A DNA stretch of 64,000 nt, taken from contig VGEP01000015.1 in the NCBI GenBank assembly GCA_016869215.1, positions 1 to 64,000 of the forward strand, written 5' to 3'. How positions within the stretch are numbered: the stretch's first letter is position 1; each line of letters begins with the position of its first letter. The stretch comes from Alphaproteobacteria bacterium (lineage in GTDB: Bacteria; Pseudomonadota; Alphaproteobacteria; Rhizobiales; Xanthobacteraceae). The position numbers and the translations under genes were made by a program. The notes under the pieces were generated by a model. That model was not told the origin of the DNA. It searched no databases and saw nothing but the letters and a program-made list of their open reading frames with translations. Shown here in pieces: positions 17,687 to 27,981 of the stretch.

Positions 17687-19297
17687 CTACAATTCGCGCA
17701 GGGCGTTGAACTGGGCGACATAGCCGGATGCATCGATCCGCACGCCGATCACGGTGGTGCGCCCGGATTTGAGCGCCGCGCCGAGCGCGTTGCTCAACGC
17801 CTGCTCCGTTTCCACCACGACGCCGTCGGCGCCGAAGGACTGCGCGAGTTTTTCCCAATCGACGCCACCGAGCTGCACGCCATGCAGCGGAATGCCTTTG
17901 ATTTCCTGCTTGACGCGGATAAGGCCGATTTCCCGGTCGTCGAACACCATCACGATGATCGGCAGGTTCTCGCGCTGCGCCGTCTGCAGTTCCGCGATCG
18001 TCATCAGGAACCCGCCGTCGCCGGTGAAGGCCACGACCGGACGGTCCGGATAGGCCATGCGCGCCGCGAGCGCGCCTGGCACCGCGTAGCCCATGGAGCC
18101 GAGTCCGTTGGAGGTCAGGAACTCGCGCGGCCCGTAGGATTCCCATTTCTGCACCACCAGCAGCCGGCTTGCGCCGGCGTCGCAGGTGGCGATGGTGTCG
18201 CGCGGCAGGACCGCGCGCGCGACTTCCATCGCGCGCTGCGGCGACAGCCCGGTGCTCGGGGTGTTGAGAGCGTCGCGAACCTCACGCCGGAACGTCGCGG
18301 CAGCCTTCTCGCCCCAGTTCGTTCCCTCCGCCGCCCATTGCGCGAGGCCGCCCAGCAGCGCTTTGAGGTCGCCGACGATTTCCGGATCGGCCGGGACCAG
18401 CGCGTCCATGCTCGGGACCGGCGACAGCGCCAGAACCGGCAGCGTGTAGGGCCACGGCTTCGGCTGCAGCTCCACTGCGTCGAGGCCCACCGTGACGATC
18501 AGGTCGGCCTCCATGACCAGCTTGCGCTCGATCAGTCCGCCGATGATGCAGCCGGCGCGCAACGGGTGATCCTCCGGAATCGCGCCCTTGCATTTCGTCG
18601 TGGTCATCACCGGCGCACCGAGCCGCTCGGCCAATTGTACGAGTTCGGCCGACGCTCCGCACCAGTACACGCCGAGTCCGGCGATCAGGATCGGACGCCT
18701 GGCGCGGCTGAGCATGTCGAGCGCGGGCTTCAGATTGGCGCGGTCAGGACCGGGCATGATCCAGTTCGGCATCAGCGGCGGCTCGGCGGTGTAGTCGCCG
18801 GCCTCGCGCCCGGTCTCGCTCTGCGGAAACTCGAAATGCACCGGGCCGGGCGGCGCGCCGGTCGCCGTGCGCATGGCCCGGCGCATCTGTTGGCGCACGG
18901 TCTTGGCGTCGATCGTCGTGCTCCACTTCACGATCGGCTCGAAAACCGCAAGCTGGTTGATGCGCTGACGCAGCCCGGTCTCATACGTTGGCCGGGAATA
19001 GGAATCGGTGATCGCAATCAGCGGCGAGCGGTCGAGAAAGGCATGCGCCACGCCGTTGACCATGTTGGCCGCGCCGGGGCCGCGCGTGGACACGCAGATT
19101 CCGGGGCTGCCCGTGAGATCGCCCCAGGTCGCAGCCAGCATGGCGCCCGCCACCTCCTGCTTCATCAGGAGGAAGCGCATCTGGAGCTGGCGTCCCGCTT
19201 CCATCAGCTCGACGGTTTCGCCGCCCGGATGTCCGACGATGAACGGGGTGCCGGCGTCCTTGAACGCCGCTGCAAGCACTTCGACGGTCGTCGTCAT
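17687..19297 (-). CDS. Acetolactate synthase-like thiamine diphosphate enzyme
   Basis: 536 residues from the ATG at 19297 (MTTTVEVLAAAFKDAG). It has the three-domain build of the TPP-dependent acetolactate synthase/benzoylformate decarboxylase superfamily. The catalytic Glu is in MKQEVAGAMLAATWG, followed by CVSTRGPGAANMVNG. The TPP motif is GDGGFLMTIAEL, and 24 residues after GDG comes DD where most members have NN. Not the biosynthetic IlvB by context: no ilvH or ilvC is nearby, and it is flanked on both sides by copies of an unknown gene. Substrate not deducible; a role in 2-oxo acid metabolism is a family-level inference. Confidence 0.8.
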   Translation of the reverse strand: MTTTVEVLAAAFKDAGTPFIVGHPGGETVELMEAGRQLQMRFLLMKQEVAGAMLAATWGDLTGSPGICVSTRGPGAANMVNGVAHAFLDRSPLIAITDSYSRPTYETGLRQRINQLAVFEPIVKWSTTIDAKTVRQQMRRAMRTATGAPPGPVHFEFPQSETGREAGDYTAEPPLMPNWIMPGPDRANLKPALDMLSRARRPILIAGLGVYWCGASAELVQLAERLGAPVMTTTKCKGAIPEDHPLRAGCIIGGLIERKLVMEADLIVTVGLDAVELQPKPWPYTLPVLALSPVPSMDALVPADPEIVGDLKALLGGLAQWAAEGTNWGEKAAATFRREVRDALNTPSTGLSPQRAMEVARAVLPRDTIATCDAGASRLLVVQKWESYGPREFLTSNGLGSMGYAVPGALAARMAYPDRPVVAFTGDGGFLMTIAELQTAQRENLPIIVMVFDDREIGLIRVKQEIKGIPLHGVQLGGVDWEKLAQSFGADGVVVETEQALSNALGAALKSGRTTVIGVRIDASGYVAQFNALREL

Positions 19298-19452
19298 CGG
19301 TCGGACTCTCCATGGACCCGGCAGTTCGTCCGGGAACGTCATCATCATGACAGGTGCGCCGCCAGCCTCCAATCGCCGCCGGGCACTTCGCTCTTGGATC
19401 TGTTCGAAGAGTACGGCGCGGCGCGGCCGAGGACTGAAGCTGGCACGAACGG

Positions 19453-19962
19453 CTAGTTCCCCTCCCGCTCCCATTGCTCTCGCTTGCGCCTCGCGTTGAT
19501 CCCGCCCGACGGATTGCACATCGGGCAGCCGCAGAACCAGCGGGTCCGGTTGGTCGGCGAATATCGCCAACCCATGTTCTGCGGCAGTTTCCGGATGCGG
19601 TGGATTTCCTTTGCGGTGATCCGGCGCGGCACGACGATTTCAAAGCCCAGCGGATCGGGCGCCGCCATGAATGCACCCACCGCGCGCGCCGCAGGAAGCG
19701 TGACCGGCGGATCGTTGTAGCGTCCGAACTGCACCGGCTCGTCGTCGGCGATCCGGAAATAGACCCCGTGCATGGTGCGTGCGCTCCGGCCATCCGTGAG
19801 CACATGAGAGCGCTTCAACTCGCGCAGCCACTGATGGGTGACGACGAAGTTCGGCAGCACGGGCGTCGCGTACACCCCGCCGGCCCATTTGGACATCGCG
19901 ATCCCGCTGCGCCGGATCGTCGGAACGTTTTTCTCGGGCGTCAGATGAACGAGCATCGGCAT
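19453..19962 (-). CDS. Unrecognised protein with C-x-C-x-x-C motif, intact copy of a duplicated gene
   Basis: 169 residues from the ATG at 19962. The N-terminus (LVHLTPEKNVPTIRRSGI, then GGVYATPVLPNF) loosely recalls ADP-ribosyltransferase-fold proteins, which begin with an H-x-T strand followed by an I-x-x-x-G-hydrophobic turn; this is weak and only suggestive. GVYFRIADDEPVQFGRY follows, then VVPRRITAKEIHRIRKLPQ. A cysteine cluster FCGCPMCNPSGG near residue 147 could bind zinc. The start lies 22 bases downstream of the eno stop, same strand. A frameshifted paralogue lies at 17134-17642 on the other side of the TPP enzyme gene. Function unknown. Confidence 0.7.
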   Translation of the reverse strand: MPMLVHLTPEKNVPTIRRSGIAMSKWAGGVYATPVLPNFVVTHQWLRELKRSHVLTDGRSARTMHGVYFRIADDEPVQFGRYNDPPVTLPAARAVGAFMAAPDPLGFEIVVPRRITAKEIHRIRKLPQNMGWRYSPTNRTRWFCGCPMCNPSGGINARRKREQWEREGN

Positions 19963-19984
19963 GGATCGACGCCTCCGGCTCCGT

Positions 19985-21863
<1,879 letters not shown>

Positions 21864-21866
21864 GGC

Positions 21867-23024
21867 TCACGCGGTTTTCGGCCTGACCAGCAGCTGCGCG
21901 GCGACCACGCCCACCGCCGCCATTCCGAACGCCGCGATCGACAGCGTCACCGGCGCACCGGCCCAATCCAGGCCGAAGCCGTAAACGATGGGGCTGATTC
22001 CTGCGCCGATGAAGAACGACAGCGTGTGGAACGCGACCGCCGAGCTCCGCGTCGCGGGCGCAAGCTCGGTCACATAGACCTGGATCGAGGCGTGCAGCAT
22101 GTAGAAGCCGCAGCCCATGGCGGCGAACGCCGCGGCCTGGATCGGCCACGCCGGCCCCGGCGCGACGACAAGCAGGCCCGCCGCCGCAATCAGGCCGCCG
22201 GCGATCATGATCTTCTTCTGCCCGAACCAGCCGAGCAGGTGCCGCACGCTGAGCGAATAGACCATGCCGCCAATCGCGAACGCCGCGATCACCACGCCCG
22301 CGATCGAGGCGCGCGGCTCGCCGCCTGCGAGCAGCAGCACCGCGACATAGGGAAAAATGCCGAACAGGAACAGCGCTTCCGCAACGACCGACAGGTAGCA
22401 GATGCGCGCGGTGCGGATCGACAGGATCTGACGGTTGCGGTTCAGCACCGCGCGCACGTTGAGCGGTTGCGGCGGCGTGTCCGGCACGCCGCGCAGGCCC
22501 ACGATGCCCGCAATCAGCGCGATCACGCAGATGAATCCCAGCACGACGAAAACGCCGCGCCAGTGCAGCACGTCGGCGATCATGCCCGACGCCGCGGCGC
22601 CGAGCAGGTTGCCGGAAATGGTTGCGGACAACAGTCGCCCGATCACGATCTGGCGCTGCGACAGCGGCACCAGGTCAGAGATCATCGCCATGCCGATCGG
22701 GAAGCTGCCGCCGCAGGCCGCGCCCGACAGCACGCGCAGGATGAACAACAGCGTAAAGTCGGTCACGACCGCTGAGAGAAACGTCGAGGCTGCGAGCAGC
22801 GCGAGGCAGCCGATCATCACCTTGGTCTTGCCGATGGCGTCGGCGACCGGCCCCAGCACCGGTTGCACAAAGCCGTAGGCCGCAAATCCCACCGCCAGCA
22901 TGGCCGCGGTCGACGGCGCAATCGAAAAATCGGCGGCGATCTGAAGAACCAGAGGATCGACTGAGCGCACCGTCAGCGCGGACGCGAAAATCAGGAAACA
23001 GACGATGTTGATGGTGCGGTCCAT
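21867..23024 (-). CDS. MFS transporter
   Basis: 385 residues from the ATG at 23024 (MDRTINIVCFLIFAS); a TTG 42 bases upstream is a weaker option. Twelve hydrophobic helices, with the family motif between helices 2 and 3 (GPVADAIGKTKVM). Resembles the arabinose/drug efflux type MFS proteins. It is a close relative of the next MFS gene on the same strand: both have DPLVLQIAADF / DPVIPKIAADF, FPIGMAMISDLVPLSQRQI / FPIAMAMIGDLVPIHQRQI. Substrate unknown. Confidence 0.88.
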   Translation of the reverse strand: MDRTINIVCFLIFASALTVRSVDPLVLQIAADFSIAPSTAAMLAVGFAAYGFVQPVLGPVADAIGKTKVMIGCLALLAASTFLSAVVTDFTLLFILRVLSGAACGGSFPIGMAMISDLVPLSQRQIVIGRLLSATISGNLLGAAASGMIADVLHWRGVFVVLGFICVIALIAGIVGLRGVPDTPPQPLNVRAVLNRNRQILSIRTARICYLSVVAEALFLFGIFPYVAVLLLAGGEPRASIAGVVIAAFAIGGMVYSLSVRHLLGWFGQKKIMIAGGLIAAAGLLVVAPGPAWPIQAAAFAAMGCGFYMLHASIQVYVTELAPATRSSAVAFHTLSFFIGAGISPIVYGFGLDWAGAPVTLSIAAFGMAAVGVVAAQLLVRPKTA

Positions 23025-23132
23025 TGCGGGCCCAGGGCTGCCGTCATCCGCTTTGGACAACAGCAATTCGCGTGCCGCAACCGGAATTTGCGCAATCCGC
23101 CCCTCCGCGAACGCGGCGTGCCGAGAATCCGG

Positions 23133-24257
23133 TCAAGCCGCCCGCCGCAATAGCTGCGAACAGGCGATGCCGACGCCCATCACCACCACCGCGCCGGCGA
23201 GCAACGTCGGTTCCGGGCCGCCGTGGGCGAAGCCGAAACCGTAGACCAGCGGGCCGACCGCCTGCCCCATGTAGAAAGACGAGGAATGCATTGAGGCCGC
23301 CGCCCCGCGCGCGGTTTGCGACAGGTCGGTGACGTGAAGCTGGATGCAGCCGTGCAGAAGGTAGAACCCGAGCCCGAAGCCCGCGAACACCGCAACCTGG
23401 GCCTGCCACGGGAAATGCAGCGCGAGCAGCGAAAGCGCGAGCGCACACACGAAGCCGCCGGTCAGCATCAGCCGGCGCTCGGCGAAATTCGCGACCAGGT
23501 ACGGAATGGCGACCGAATAGGCCACGCCGCCAAGCGCGAACGACGCGATCAGCAGGCCCGCGATCGAGGCGCGGGTCTCGCCGATGGACAGCAGCAGCAG
23601 CCCCACGAACGGAAACAGTCCCTGGATGAACACCGCCTCCAGGAACACCGAGCCGAAGCACACTTTCGCGCGCGGATCGGCGAGGATGCTGCGGAAGTTG
23701 GCGACGACGGCCGAAAACTTGAACGGCGGAGGCTTCGGCAATTCGATCTTTCGGAAGCTGAGATACGCCGCCACCGCCACGATCAGCGCGAACACGCCCA
23801 AGATGCCGAACACGCCGCGCCAGCCGAACAGGTCTCCGATGATTCCGGAAATCGACGCACCGAGAACGTTGGCAGTCAGCGCCACGCCAAGCAGCCGCGC
23901 GATTGCGATTTGCCGCTGATGGATCGGCACAAGGTCGCCGATCATCGCCATGGCGATGGGGAAGATGCCGCCCGAAACGAGCCCCGCCACGATCCGCATC
24001 GTCATCAGCAGCGAGAAACTCTCGGCGACGGCGCAGACCAGCGACGACAGCGCGACCACCACGATGCAGACGTTCATCACCCGCACCTTGCCGAGGAAGT
24101 CGCTGGTCACGCCCAGAATGGGCTGGACCATCGCATAGGGGAACGTGAACGCGGTCGACAGCAGCGCGGCGGTTCCCACCTCGATCGCGAAGTCCGCGGC
24201 GATTTTCGGAATGACGGGGTCGACCGCGCGGGTGAACAGCGTCTGCGCGAACACCAC
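23133..24257 (-). CDS. MFS transporter, paralogue of the adjacent gene
   Basis: 374 residues from a GTG at 24257. No ATG, GTG or TTG lies further upstream before the in-frame stop that coincides with the kdsA stop, yet the frame upstream is hydrophobic (IPYVLKIVALV), so helix 1 may begin a few residues earlier at a CTG. Twelve helices; motif SDFLGKVRVM between helices 2 and 3. Sequence and strand match the neighbouring MFS gene, suggesting tandem duplication. Substrate unknown; efflux is a family-level guess. Confidence 0.85.
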   Translation of the reverse strand: MVFAQTLFTRAVDPVIPKIAADFAIEVGTAALLSTAFTFPYAMVQPILGVTSDFLGKVRVMNVCIVVVALSSLVCAVAESFSLLMTMRIVAGLVSGGIFPIAMAMIGDLVPIHQRQIAIARLLGVALTANVLGASISGIIGDLFGWRGVFGILGVFALIVAVAAYLSFRKIELPKPPPFKFSAVVANFRSILADPRAKVCFGSVFLEAVFIQGLFPFVGLLLLSIGETRASIAGLLIASFALGGVAYSVAIPYLVANFAERRLMLTGGFVCALALSLLALHFPWQAQVAVFAGFGLGFYLLHGCIQLHVTDLSQTARGAAASMHSSSFYMGQAVGPLVYGFGFAHGGPEPTLLAGAVVVMGVGIACSQLLRRAA

Positions 24258-24320
24258 CAGGGCAACGATTTTCAGAACGTAGGGAATGGCGGCACCGGTC
24301 GGATGTGGAGGCGCGAACGC

Positions 24321-25163
24321 TCAGGTTTTGGCGAGGCGGTCGAAGTCGATCAGGCGGCGCAGCAGGCCTTCCATCTCTTTCAGCGGCATCATGTTGGGCC
24401 CGTCCGACGGCGCCTTATCCGGGTCCTGGTGGGTCTCGATGAACACGCCCGCAACGCCGACCGCGACGGCGGCCCGCGCCAGCACCGGCACGAACTCGCG
24501 CTCGCCGCCCGACGAGGCGCCTTTGCCGCCCGGCTGCTGCACCGAATGGGTGGCGTCGAAGATCACCGGCGCACCGGTGTCGCGCGCGAGAATCGGCAGC
24601 GCGCGCATGTCGGAGACCAGCGTGTTGTAGCCGAACGAGGCGCCGCGCTCGGTCACCAGCACGTTACGGTTGCCGGCGCCGGTGACTTTCGCGACCACGT
24701 TCTTCATATCCCAGGGTGCGAGGAACTGGCCCTTCTTGACGTTGACCGCTTTGCCGGTCTGCGCGGCCGCGACCAGCAGGTCGGTCTGGCGGCACAGGAA
24801 CGCAGGGATCTGCAGCACGTCCACGGCCTGCGCCGCGCGCGCGCACTGTTCGATCTCGTGCACGTCGGTCAGCACGGGGATGTCGAGCGTGTCGCGGATG
24901 TCGGCGAAGATCGGCAGCGCCTGGTCGAGGCCGATGCCGCGCGCACTTTTGGCCGAGGTGCGGTTGGCCTTGTCGAACGAGGTCTTGTAGACGAGACCGA
25001 TCTTCAGGCGGCCCGCGATTTCCTTCAGAGCGGAGGCCATTTCCACCGCATGCGCGCGGCTTTCCAGCTGGCAAGGCCCGGCGATCAGCGAAAGCGGCAA
25101 CGCGTTGCCGAAACGCACGTTTCCGATTTCGACGATGACGTTCGGAATCAGTTCGGGGTCCAT
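24321..25163 (-). CDS. kdsA: 3-deoxy-D-manno-octulosonate 8-phosphate synthase
   Basis: 280 residues, the standard length. Condenses arabinose 5-phosphate with phosphoenolpyruvate to make KDO 8-phosphate for lipopolysaccharide inner core. Recognisable segments: [41 protein letters not shown]-like, [12 protein letters not shown], and [11 protein letters not shown]. Often found between pyrG and eno in rhizobia, which fits the broad context here. The downstream MFS gene may be co-transcribed. Confidence 0.97.
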   Translation of the reverse strand: MDPELIPNVIVEIGNVRFGNALPLSLIAGPCQLESRAHAVEMASALKEIAGRLKIGLVYKTSFDKANRTSAKSARGIGLDQALPIFADIRDTLDIPVLTDVHEIEQCARAAQAVDVLQIPAFLCRQTDLLVAAAQTGKAVNVKKGQFLAPWDMKNVVAKVTGAGNRNVLVTERGASFGYNTLVSDMRALPILARDTGAPVIFDATHSVQQPGGKGASSGGEREFVPVLARAAVAVGVAGVFIETHQDPDKAPSDGPNMMPLKEMEGLLRRLIDFDRLAKT

Positions 25164-25206
25164 GAGGTTTCCTCAGGCCGGACCATGGCGACCCGCAGAA
25201 GCGGGG

Positions 25207-26034
25207 TCAACGTGCAATTGGCTCGAACGCGATTGCGGCGCCCATGGCGGCATTCGGGCCGACGGTGGGGCGCCCCATACCCTCGCGCATTGCGAAGCAC
25301 AACGCGGCAAGCCGCGCGCCGACGCCGGTGTCCGGCGGGGCGGCGCCGAAATAATCCCTATAGGCCGCGGGCGTCATCACCCGGATTTCGCCGCGCGGAG
25401 TCTTGACGGCGATGCCGGACGAGGTCGCGTGCGGCTCGCGCTCGCCCGTGAAGGCGGACAAGAAGTTGCGGTGGTCGCCGGGGTTGCCGGCGACCAGCAC
25501 CACGCCCGCGATGCTTGTAGCGCCGTTCGGATGGACCTGAAACGCCGGATTCCAGAAATTTTCCGGATGGTGCTGGCGGCAGGTGAAGAAGCCGATATCC
25601 GGCGCGCGCGCGTCGCGCGCGAAGGCAAGCGAGAATGCGACCTTGACCTTCGATCCGTCGGGCTGCGCCGCCGTCCGCTCAAAATGGAACGGCTCGAAAT
25701 CGCCGACACCCGCCGCGCGGAACGCCTCGGCTTCCGCGTCCGTGTCGCGGCCCTCCAGCACCAGCATCGAGAGCCCCTCGCCGCGCGTGAGGAAGTCGCG
25801 ATTGTGCGCACCGAACGAAAAATGCCGCGGCCCATGCGGCGCGATCTGCGAGGTGTCCGCCATCGACAGCAGTTCCACGAAGCAGCCCGGAAACTGCACG
25901 ATATGATTCTGTGTCCCCCACGCCGGCGGATGGCGATTGCGCGCGCCGACCGTGAAACCCAGGCGGCGGTAGAGCGCGGCCGCAGCATCGAGATCGCGCA
26001 CCGCATGGACGATGTGATCGAGACCGCGCGGCAA
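25207..26034 (-). CDS. VOC (glyoxalase-like) family protein
   Basis: 275 residues. Starts LDHIVHAVRDLDAAAALYRRLGF, the typical first strand-helix of a vicinal oxygen chelate domain, with His near residue 7 as a possible metal ligand; a second module is visible around TSIAGVVLVAGNPGDH. Corresponds to the Glyoxalase_3-like group, whose substrates vary. The best start is a TTG at 26034 behind a GGGAAG-type ribosome site. Lies between kdsA and the SGNH-like gene on the same strand, but its role is not clear from context. Confidence 0.85.
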   Translation of the reverse strand: MPRGLDHIVHAVRDLDAAAALYRRLGFTVGARNRHPPAWGTQNHIVQFPGCFVELLSMADTSQIAPHGPRHFSFGAHNRDFLTRGEGLSMLVLEGRDTDAEAEAFRAAGVGDFEPFHFERTAAQPDGSKVKVAFSLAFARDARAPDIGFFTCRQHHPENFWNPAFQVHPNGATSIAGVVLVAGNPGDHRNFLSAFTGEREPHATSSGIAVKTPRGEIRVMTPAAYRDYFGAAPPDTGVGARLAALCFAMREGMGRPTVGPNAAMGAAIAFEPIAR

Positions 26035-26073
26035 GACCGCTTCCCTGTTGATGTGTGCCGGTTGCTTGCAGCG

Positions 26074-27357
26074 CTACGGCTTCATGCTCGCGCTTGCAAG
26101 GATGGTTTCGGCGACCAGCGCGTAGCCTGCCTCGTTGAAATGCCCCTGATAGAGCGAATTCGGATCGGCGTGCCGACCGACCGCCGCCGCGACGTCGATG
26201 ACCGGAATGTGCAGTCTGTCTGCGACGCTCTTGACCTGACGGGCATAGGCCTCGGCGTCCCATTGGCCGAGCGCGGTCGTGTAGCGGGTTTGCGCCGGAA
26301 GGTAGACCAGGATCAGGCTGCCGTTCCAGCTTGCAACGATGTCCTTCGCGCGCCGCAGCACCGCTTCGAATTGTCCCAGCATGTCGGCGCGGACCCGATG
26401 GCGCAGACCGAGAGATGTGCGCAGGAACTCGAGCGTCAGCACCGAGCGGTTGAGCGCAACCGCAGCGCCCGGCGCGGGCGCCGGAACGGGCGCGCCGAGA
26501 TAAGTCTTGAGCAGCGCCTCGATGGCGAGATCGAGCGCCGGCTGCCGGGTTGCCAGGTTCTGGGTGAAGCCCGGTTTCAGGTATTGCGGCAGGATCGCCG
26601 ACGTCAGCTCGTCGTCCAGGTCCTTGGTCAGGTCGTTGCCCTCGTAGAACACCCAGAGCACGCGCGCTGGCCGCACGGGCGGGCCGAATTCCGCGAGACC
26701 TGCGAGCTCGAGCAGCGGGCCGTTGCCGCCGCAGCCGAGGTTCAGCGTCTTTCCGGCGCGCTCGCGCAGCCGGTCCACGAAGCCGCGCCCGATCGGCACG
26801 TCGGCGCCGAAGGTGAAGCTGTCGCCGACAGCCATCACCGCGGGACCCGGCAAGTCCCACTGACCGTCGGGATTGTTGAAACCGTGGCGGTCGGTGAATC
26901 GCCAGCGGCCGCGGTCGGGCAGTTCGGGCGTCAGCAGGTTGCGCGACATCCCGGCGACCGGCTGTGCCGGCCGCCCGTCGACAATGATCGGCTTTGCGGC
27001 CTCGACCATGCTGCCGCAAAAATGCGGATAGGCGCGCACGCCCTCGGCTCGCAGCGCCGCGGCGGCATCGTGCGAGCCGCCCCGGCCGGCCGGAGTTGCT
27101 TCCGGAACCCGGAGATAGAGTTCGACACCGAGCAGGGCGACGCCAAGCGCTGCGGCGTAGATCGCAAACAGCGACCGTGCCGCCTGGCCCCGCCAGAGCG
27201 CCAGCAGCGCCAGCGCCGCGATCGCGGCCGGAGCAGCGCCGAGAAGCATCAGGCGCGGCGTGGAGACGAACTGCTGCCCCTGCACCGCAAATGCCACCGG
27301 CACGGCGGCGCCGGCGGCGACCGCGCACCAGCAGAACGCCGTGATCAGATGGCGCAT
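26074..27357 (-). CDS. SGNH/GDSL hydrolase-like membrane protein
   Basis: 427 residues. Three hydrophobic segments in the first ~105 residues, then a soluble domain with the SGNH blocks: GDSFTFGADV (block I, Ser), NLGCGGNGP (block II Gly), FYEGNDL (block III Asn), and near the end HFNEAGY with the block V His and PNSLYQGHF before it. Such proteins are membrane-anchored esterases or acyl modifiers of envelope glycans. Substrate not evident. Same strand as the VOC and NIPSNAP genes. Confidence 0.78.
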   Translation of the reverse strand: MRHLITAFCWCAVAAGAAVPVAFAVQGQQFVSTPRLMLLGAAPAAIAALALLALWRGQAARSLFAIYAAALGVALLGVELYLRVPEATPAGRGGSHDAAAALRAEGVRAYPHFCGSMVEAAKPIIVDGRPAQPVAGMSRNLLTPELPDRGRWRFTDRHGFNNPDGQWDLPGPAVMAVGDSFTFGADVPIGRGFVDRLRERAGKTLNLGCGGNGPLLELAGLAEFGPPVRPARVLWVFYEGNDLTKDLDDELTSAILPQYLKPGFTQNLATRQPALDLAIEALLKTYLGAPVPAPAPGAAVALNRSVLTLEFLRTSLGLRHRVRADMLGQFEAVLRRAKDIVASWNGSLILVYLPAQTRYTTALGQWDAEAYARQVKSVADRLHIPVIDVAAAVGRHADPNSLYQGHFNEAGYALVAETILASASMKP

Positions 27358-27382
27358 GATCCGCGGACGCCCCTTCCCCGGA

Positions 27383-27709
27383 TCACTTCACGGTCGAGAA
27401 CGCGGTCGGTCTTAAGAACGCGCTCTTGATGTTGGCGATCAGAGGTCCCGCCTTCTCGCTCTCGTCGCGCGCCTTGTGCCAGGCGGGATCGGCCTGGAAC
27501 GTCGCCCACTTCTGTTCGCGCTCGGCGAGCGATTCCCAGGCCAGCATGTAGTGCAGGTCGTTGTTGCCGTCGCCGACCAGCACGGTCCAGAAGCCCGCGG
27601 GCTTAATACCGTGCTTCTGCCAGATGCCGAGCGTGTGGTCCTCGAAACGCTTGAGCAGCGCGGGCAACTTGCCCGGAATGCACGAATAGATGCGTTGCTC
27701 GTAGATCAC
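27383..27709 (-). CDS. NIPSNAP family protein
   Basis: 108 residues, a ferredoxin-like alpha/beta-barrel fold typical of NIPSNAP. Recognisable by the start YEQRIYSCIPGKLPALLKRFEDHT, then GFWTVLVGDGNNDLHYMLAW and KWATFQADPAW. Start is a GTG at 27709 with GGGAGGA just upstream. Bacterial members often sit with catabolic genes; biochemical role unknown. Confidence 0.88.
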   Translation of the reverse strand: MIYEQRIYSCIPGKLPALLKRFEDHTLGIWQKHGIKPAGFWTVLVGDGNNDLHYMLAWESLAEREQKWATFQADPAWHKARDESEKAGPLIANIKSAFLRPTAFSTVK

Positions 27710-27981
27710 TCAATCCTCCCTGAATGTGCAGCCTTGAATGTACCGGTGCCGATGCGGCGGCGTTAGCAGCCGCCGCCCTCCGGCGTCTTATAGCGCGGAA
27801 TGGTGGCTTGGCCCCAGTTGGTTTGACCGTCAAGTCTTCGCGCACCAAGTCCCGTCCTTGCTTGGTAAGGCCGATCGCGCGGTTGCGCCTTCGATCCGAT
27901 CCGGGTTCAAATCGAGTCGAAGTGCACGACGCCGCCCTTTGAGGTTGGGATGATGCCGGTTCGTTTCTGGCCCGTCGCTCC

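Noticed and set aside
17642-19456. 604-residue plus-strand frame opposite the TPP enzyme
   Set aside because: Shadow of the TPP enzyme gene; no domain and biased composition.
23316-27429. Two long plus-strand frames (696 and 774 residues)
   Set aside because: Low-complexity Arg/Gln-rich shadows of the MFS, kdsA, VOC and SGNH-like genes on the minus strand.
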